Shown one piece after another: positions 4,558-6,076 of a DNA stretch of 6,076 bases. The position numbers and the translations under genes are program-made. The notes below the pieces were generated by a model. That model was not told where the DNA came from, did not search any database, and saw nothing but the letters and a program-made list of their open reading frames with translations. The first letter of the stretch is position 1, and each line of letters opens with the position of its first letter. Source of the stretch: Chloroflexota bacterium. Lineage in GTDB: Bacteria; Chloroflexota; Limnocylindria; QHBO01. Where the stretch lies: contig VBGQ01000234.1 in assembly GCA_005882055.1 (NCBI GenBank), forward strand, positions 1 to 6,076, in the 5' to 3' direction.

Positions 4558-6076
4558 TTGTCCGCGGATCCCATGCAGGCCGACCAGGTCGCGCGAGATG
4601 ACGCGCACCTCCGCTCGCTCGGCATCAAGCCGGAGCTGAGGCGAACGCTCGGCTTCCTTTCGAACTTCGCTGTCGCGTTCAGTTACATCAGCGTCTCGAC
4701 GGGTACCTTCACCAACCAGGCCGTCGCCTTCGGCGTGGGCGGACCAGCCATCTTCTGGGCGTGGCCCCTGGTCATCCTGGGCCAGACGTTCGTCGCCCTG
4801 AACTTCGCAGAGCTTTCCAGCCATTTCCCGGTCGCGGGGTCCATCTATCAATGGTCGAAACGCCTCTCGAACAAGACGCTCGGCTGGTTCACGGGCTGGA
4901 TCTACTTCTGGGCCGGTGTGGTGACCGTGACGGCCGTTGCGGCGACCGTCCCACTGGTGCTCTCCACCATCCAGGGTTGGGACCTCGCGAGCGCTTCGCC
5001 GATCGGCTTCCTCAACATGTGGCAGTTCGTTGGACTTCTCGCTCTGCTCATCACGACGCTCATCAACATCGAGGGCGTACGGCTTCTGGCGCTGCTGAAC
5101 AACATCGGCGTTGCAGCCGAGATCCTCGGCATGGTCGTCTTTGCCCTGATCCTCCTGTTCTTCGCCAATCACCAATCGCCTGCGGTCCTGTTTGACACTG
5201 CTCCCACCGCGGGCCTGGCCGGCGGAAACTACTTTGCGGTCTTCCTGGTGGGCATGTTCATGGCCCTCTTCGTGGTGTATGGATTCGACACGGCCGGCAC
5301 GTTCGGAGAGGAGACCGTAGATGCCTCGCGCCACGCGCCACGCGGCGTCCTCTCCGCCATCTGGCTCTCGGGAATCGTCGGCGCGATCTTCCTGCTGGCC
5401 GTAACCCTCTCGTTCCGGGACGTCAACAAGGCCATCGCAACCGGGCAGGCCGCGGGCTTCCCGATCGCAGACACGATCAAGGAGAACCTCACCTTTGGCC
5501 TGCCGGGCGGAGCGACGCTGGGCGACCTCTACCTGGTCATGATCCTCGTAGCCGTCTTCGTCTGCACGCTCGCGATCCAGGGCGCAACCGTGCGGCTCAT
5601 GTTCTCGATGGGACGCGATCGCCGGCTGCCATTCGGTGCCGCATGGGGCTCAGTGAATCCCACCTTCAGGACGCCGGCAAACGCGGCCATAGCGGTGGGC
5701 GTATTGGGCGCCATTCCGCTGATCCTGATGGGCGCGACGGCCTCGATCTACCTCGCCATCGCGGCGACCGGGATGATCTACATCAGCTACTTCATGTGCA
5801 ATTTCGGAGTGCTGATGGCCCGCACCCGTGGCTGGCCCCACAAGGGGGCGTGGTTCAGCCTCGGCTCCTGGGGAACGATCCTGAACATCTTTGCCCTCCT
5901 CTGGGGAGGGTTGATGGTGATCAACATCGGCATCTGGACCAGCCCGATCTTCGGCGACTTCGGCAACGACCTCCGCAACCTGTGGTCGAACCCGTTCATC
6001 AATACCTTCCTTGCGTTTGGAACCACCTCGGAAGGCAAGCCGAACATCCTGAGCGGCCTGCCGGCCTGGCCCGTGT
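4558..6076 (+). CDS. APC-superfamily amino acid/amine permease, 3'-truncated by window edge
   Basis: Integral inner-membrane transporter of the amino acid-polyamine-organocation superfamily, closest in style to the amino acid/choline (GABA permease-like) family, importing amino acids or amines by H+ or Na+ coupling. The frame stays open from TTG 4558 to the window end: 506 codons, so only the last helix and tail are probably missing. Visible features are a cytoplasmic N-terminus with GIKPELRR, a broken TM1 (SYISVSTGTF, about 32-58), the AELSSHFPVAGSIYQWSKRL loop after TM2, the TM6 GFDTAGTFGEETVDASRHAPRG signature (242-263), and the MGRDRRLPFG loop before TM9 (351-360). I count 11 hydrophobic helices. 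ATG 4573 is the alternative start, but AGGAGG is placed for the TTG. With the aldehyde dehydrogenase and SDR nearby, an amine such as GABA or a polyamine is a plausible substrate; this is inference. Confidence 0.95.
   Translation, partial: MSADPMQADQVARDDAHLRSLGIKPELRRTLGFLSNFAVAFSYISVSTGTFTNQAVAFGVGGPAIFWAWPLVILGQTFVALNFAELSSHFPVAGSIYQWSKRLSNKTLGWFTGWIYFWAGVVTVTAVAATVPLVLSTIQGWDLASASPIGFLNMWQFVGLLALLITTLINIEGVRLLALLNNIGVAAEILGMVVFALILLFFANHQSPAVLFDTAPTAGLAGGNYFAVFLVGMFMALFVVYGFDTAGTFGEETVDASRHAPRGVLSAIWLSGIVGAIFLLAVTLSFRDVNKAIATGQAAGFPIADTIKENLTFGLPGGATLGDLYLVMILVAVFVCTLAIQGATVRLMFSMGRDRRLPFGAAWGSVNPTFRTPANAAIAVGVLGAIPLILMGATASIYLAIAATGMIYISYFMCNFGVLMARTRGWPHKGAWFSLGSWGTILNIFALLWGGLMVINIGIWTSPIFGDFGNDLRNLWSNPFINTFLAFGTTSEGKPNILSGLPAWPV

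Noticed and set aside
4501..5334. 277-codon open frame on the minus strand
   Set aside because: It is antisense to the permease, which has clear APC motifs, and its product is charged with no recognisable domain. Only its last ten codons matter, as the possible upstream part of the TPM frame.

Overview
This is a high-GC window (roughly two-thirds G+C by eye) of ordinary bacterial chromosome. GTG and TTG starts, one apparently leaderless gene and dense packing fit an actinobacterium or a high-GC Chloroflexota-type soil lineage. The sequence alone does not fix the taxon. There is no rRNA, tRNA, CRISPR array, transposase or phage gene.

Five protein genes alternate strictly in strand. In order they are: the 3' nine-tenths of a short-chain dehydrogenase/reductase (SDR, +, cut by the left edge); a small SRPBCC/polyketide-cyclase-fold protein (-); an aldehyde dehydrogenase (+); a TPM-domain membrane protein with a DUF2207-like region and a glycine-rich tail (-); and an APC-superfamily amino acid/amine permease (+, cut by the right edge). 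Each gene is therefore probably its own transcription unit. Two junctions are convergent (about 699-724 and 2868-2883), each with a GC-rich inverted repeat. Two are divergent (1292-1373 and 4504-4557) and hold the regulatory signals.

The three + strand genes form a plausible small-molecule catabolic set: a permease, an NAD(P)-dependent aldehyde dehydrogenase of the aminobutyraldehyde/betaine-aldehyde type, and an SDR. Permease, aldehyde dehydrogenase and SDR genes recur together in bacterial polyamine, GABA and amino-alcohol degradation loci, so import of an amine followed by oxidation of its aldehyde is a reasonable working idea. The substrate is not shown. The two - strand genes have no evident role in that pathway.

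The most notable observation is at the 5' end of the TPM gene. A clear signal peptide is encoded in frame upstream of the first usable start codon (GTG, 4383). A TAG (4503-4501) sits where the start would be expected, seven bases after a Shine-Dalgarno-like AAAGGG. This is a lost start codon, a nonsense mutation, an unusual initiation or a sequence error. Other points are a leaderless-type -10 box six bases before the aldehyde dehydrogenase GTG, a hairpin that would bury the SRPBCC ribosome binding site, and a TTG start with a perfect AGGAGG for the permease. I found no convincing undescribed system.
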